A stretch of 7,229 nucleotides of DNA from Erwinia sp. (GTDB lineage: Bacteria > Pseudomonadota > Gammaproteobacteria > Enterobacterales > Enterobacteriaceae): positions 1 through 7,229 of the forward strand of contig DOOK01000143.1 of assembly GCA_003512805.1 (NCBI GenBank). Direction: 5' to 3'. A program made the position numbers and the translations under genes. Every line of letters begins with the position of its first letter. Position 1 is the first letter of the stretch. The notes under the pieces were generated by a model. That model made no database searches. It saw nothing but the letters and a program-made list of their open reading frames with translations, and had not been told where the DNA came from. Shown piece by piece: positions 5,399-7,229 of the stretch.

Positions 5399-5827
5399 TT
5401 AAATCGGCTGCGTCATTAATCCGACCGATTTCACGCCCGCCTGATGCAGCAGGTTGAGCGCCTTGATGATCTCATCGTAAGGCACCTCTTTCGCGCCGCC
5501 GATCAGAAACACCGTCTTCGGATTAGCTTCAATGCGGCGCTGCGCCTCGGCGACGACCTGCTCCGGCGGCAGCTGCTCCATGCGATCGTGATCGACCACC
5601 AGGCTGTATTGTCCGACGCCCGCCACTTCCACAATTACCGGCGGGTTATCGTCGCTGGAGACCGTTTTGGAATCCGTTGCGTCCGGCAGATCCACCTCTA
5701 CGCTCTGAGTGATGATCGGTGCCGTCGCCATAAAGATCAGCAGCAGTACCAGCAGAACGTCGAGCAGCGGAACAATATTGATTTCGGACTTCAGGTCGCG
5801 TTTACGGCGACCGCGCGTTCTGGCCAT
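5399..5827 (-). CDS. tolR: TolR, inner-membrane proton-channel subunit
   Basis: The protein has 142 residues, the same as E. coli TolR, and belongs to the ExbD/TolR family. A short basic cytoplasmic N-terminus (RTRGRRKRDLK) precedes one membrane segment (about 18-38, NIVPLLDVLLVLLLIFMATAP). This carries Asp23, the essential proton-responsive residue of the family. The rest is periplasmic (dimerisation and peptidoglycan-binding domain), ending GVKSVGLMTQPI. With TolQ it forms the proton-motive-force-driven motor that energises TolA. ATG 5827 lies 9 nt after the tolQ TAG stop. Its AGGAG motif overlaps that stop codon (GTAGGAGTGACCTATG), so translation is probably coupled to tolQ. Confidence 0.97.
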   Translation of the reverse strand: MARTRGRRKRDLKSEINIVPLLDVLLVLLLIFMATAPIITQSVEVDLPDATDSKTVSSDDNPPVIVEVAGVGQYSLVVDHDRMEQLPPEQVVAEAQRRIEANPKTVFLIGGAKEVPYDEIIKALNLLHQAGVKSVGLMTQPI

Positions 5828-5836
5828 AGGTCACTC

Positions 5837-6924
<1,088 letters not shown>

Positions 6925-6957
6925 TCTACATCCCGGTATAACTTTTTAAACGTTGCT

Positions 6958-6986
6958 ACTATACGCAAGAGCATACGCCTTTGGAA
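6958..6986 (-). promoter_or_regulatory. Candidate promoter of the ybgC-tol-pal operon
   Basis: On the minus strand, a good -10 TATAGT (6963-6958, 5 of 6 consensus positions) lies 17 bp after a weak -35 TTCCAA (6986-6981, 3 of 6). The inferred start near 6951 leaves a leader of about 27 nt before the GTG of ybgC. This agrees with the known position of the main tol-pal promoter upstream of ybgC in E. coli. Confidence 0.5.
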
Positions 6987-7126
6987 TGGATTGCCAGAGG
7001 CTAAACAAAATAATTATCCTGCGGAAACACTTGTGCGGATTTAAAGTGAAAACTTAAACATTTACTGACATAACTCAGGGGAAATAAAACCGGGGTTGAC
7101 GAAGGCGTATGACGACAGCGTGAGAT
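6987..7126 (-). other. Upstream region of ybgC without a recognisable gene
   Basis: This is the middle of the 265-nt gap between the cydX-like end and ybgC. It is A/T-rich at about 7010-7075 on the minus strand (AATTATTTTG, TTTAAGTTTTCACTTTAAA with imperfect dyad symmetry). That composition fits an UP-type or regulator-binding region. No tRNA and no conserved coding sequence is visible, and the gap is too short for a full ybgE (97 codons in E. coli). Confidence 0.5.
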
Positions 7127-7150
7127 AAAAACGGACCGGCGCACCGGTCC
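7127..7150 (-). terminator. Rho-independent terminator after the cydX-like gene
   Basis: On the minus strand a 7-bp GC-rich stem GGACCGG / CCGGTCC with loop TGCG is followed by GTTTTTAT. It lies 39 nt after the upstream stop codon and separates the upstream (cyd-type) transcript from the tol-pal promoter. Confidence 0.9.
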
Positions 7151-7189
7151 ATTCTCCTCCCACCTTTTTAAGGCAGGAAACGGGCATTT

Positions 7190-7229
7190 CTAATCGTTTT
7201 TATCGAGATGCTCAATAGCCAGCGCGGTA
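7190..7229 (-). CDS. cydX: C-terminal end of a CydX-like cytochrome bd subunit (partial)
   Basis: Only the last 12 codons are in the window: TALAIEHLDKND and a TAG stop (7192-7190), cut by the right edge. The TALAIEH stretch resembles the ITALALEH segment just after the membrane helix of E. coli CydX, the small (37-residue) subunit that stabilises the CydAB cytochrome bd-I oxidase. The base at 7229 is also compatible with a preceding Ile codon. Position supports this: in E. coli, cydABX-ybgE lies directly upstream of ybgC. The acidic tail after EH is shorter than in E. coli (DKND instead of a longer, Gly/Glu-containing tail). With so few residues the call rests largely on synteny. Confidence 0.55.
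   Translation of the reverse strand, partial: TALAIEHLDKND

Overview
The window is a chromosomal segment of an enterobacterium (order Enterobacterales). It carries the complete tol-pal cell-envelope operon followed by a tRNA-Lys/tRNA-Val cluster, and everything identified is on the minus strand. The gene order matches the cydABX / ybgC-tolQ-tolR-tolA-tolB-pal-cpoB / lysT-valT region of Escherichia coli, but the proteins are clearly diverged from E. coli. From memory, the mature TolB N-terminus ([11 protein letters not shown]), the Pal segment [10 protein letters not shown] and the long TolA look more like Erwinia/Pantoea-type relatives. The genus is a low-confidence guess.

In transcription order, right to left: the last 12 codons of a gene that resembles cydX enter at the right edge (7190-7229) and are followed by a rho-independent terminator (7127-7150). 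No ybgE lies between it and ybgC, unlike E. coli. A promoter candidate (6958-6986) precedes ybgC, tolQ, tolR and tolA, which are tightly packed with a 4-nt overlap, a 9-nt gap and a 26-nt gap; three of these four start with GTG. A 133-nt gap with a strong hairpin separates tolA from tolB-pal-cpoB, which has gaps of 42 and 9 nt.

TolQ, TolR and TolA form the proton-motive-force-driven inner-membrane machine. TolB and the lipoprotein Pal form the periplasmic/outer-membrane partner, CpoB links Tol to peptidoglycan synthesis at the septum, and YbgC is the associated acyl-CoA thioesterase.

Downstream of cpoB, a stable-RNA-type promoter candidate leads into tRNA-Lys, repeat element B, tRNA-Lys, tRNA-Lys, repeat element A, tRNA-Val, tRNA-Lys and a strong terminator. 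After this comes a decayed third repeat and an exact second copy of the terminator. Elements A and B are 137-nt units that each end in the last 18 nt of tRNA-Lys including CCA. This arrangement resembles the tyrT/rtT repeats of E. coli and is the most unusual part of the window.
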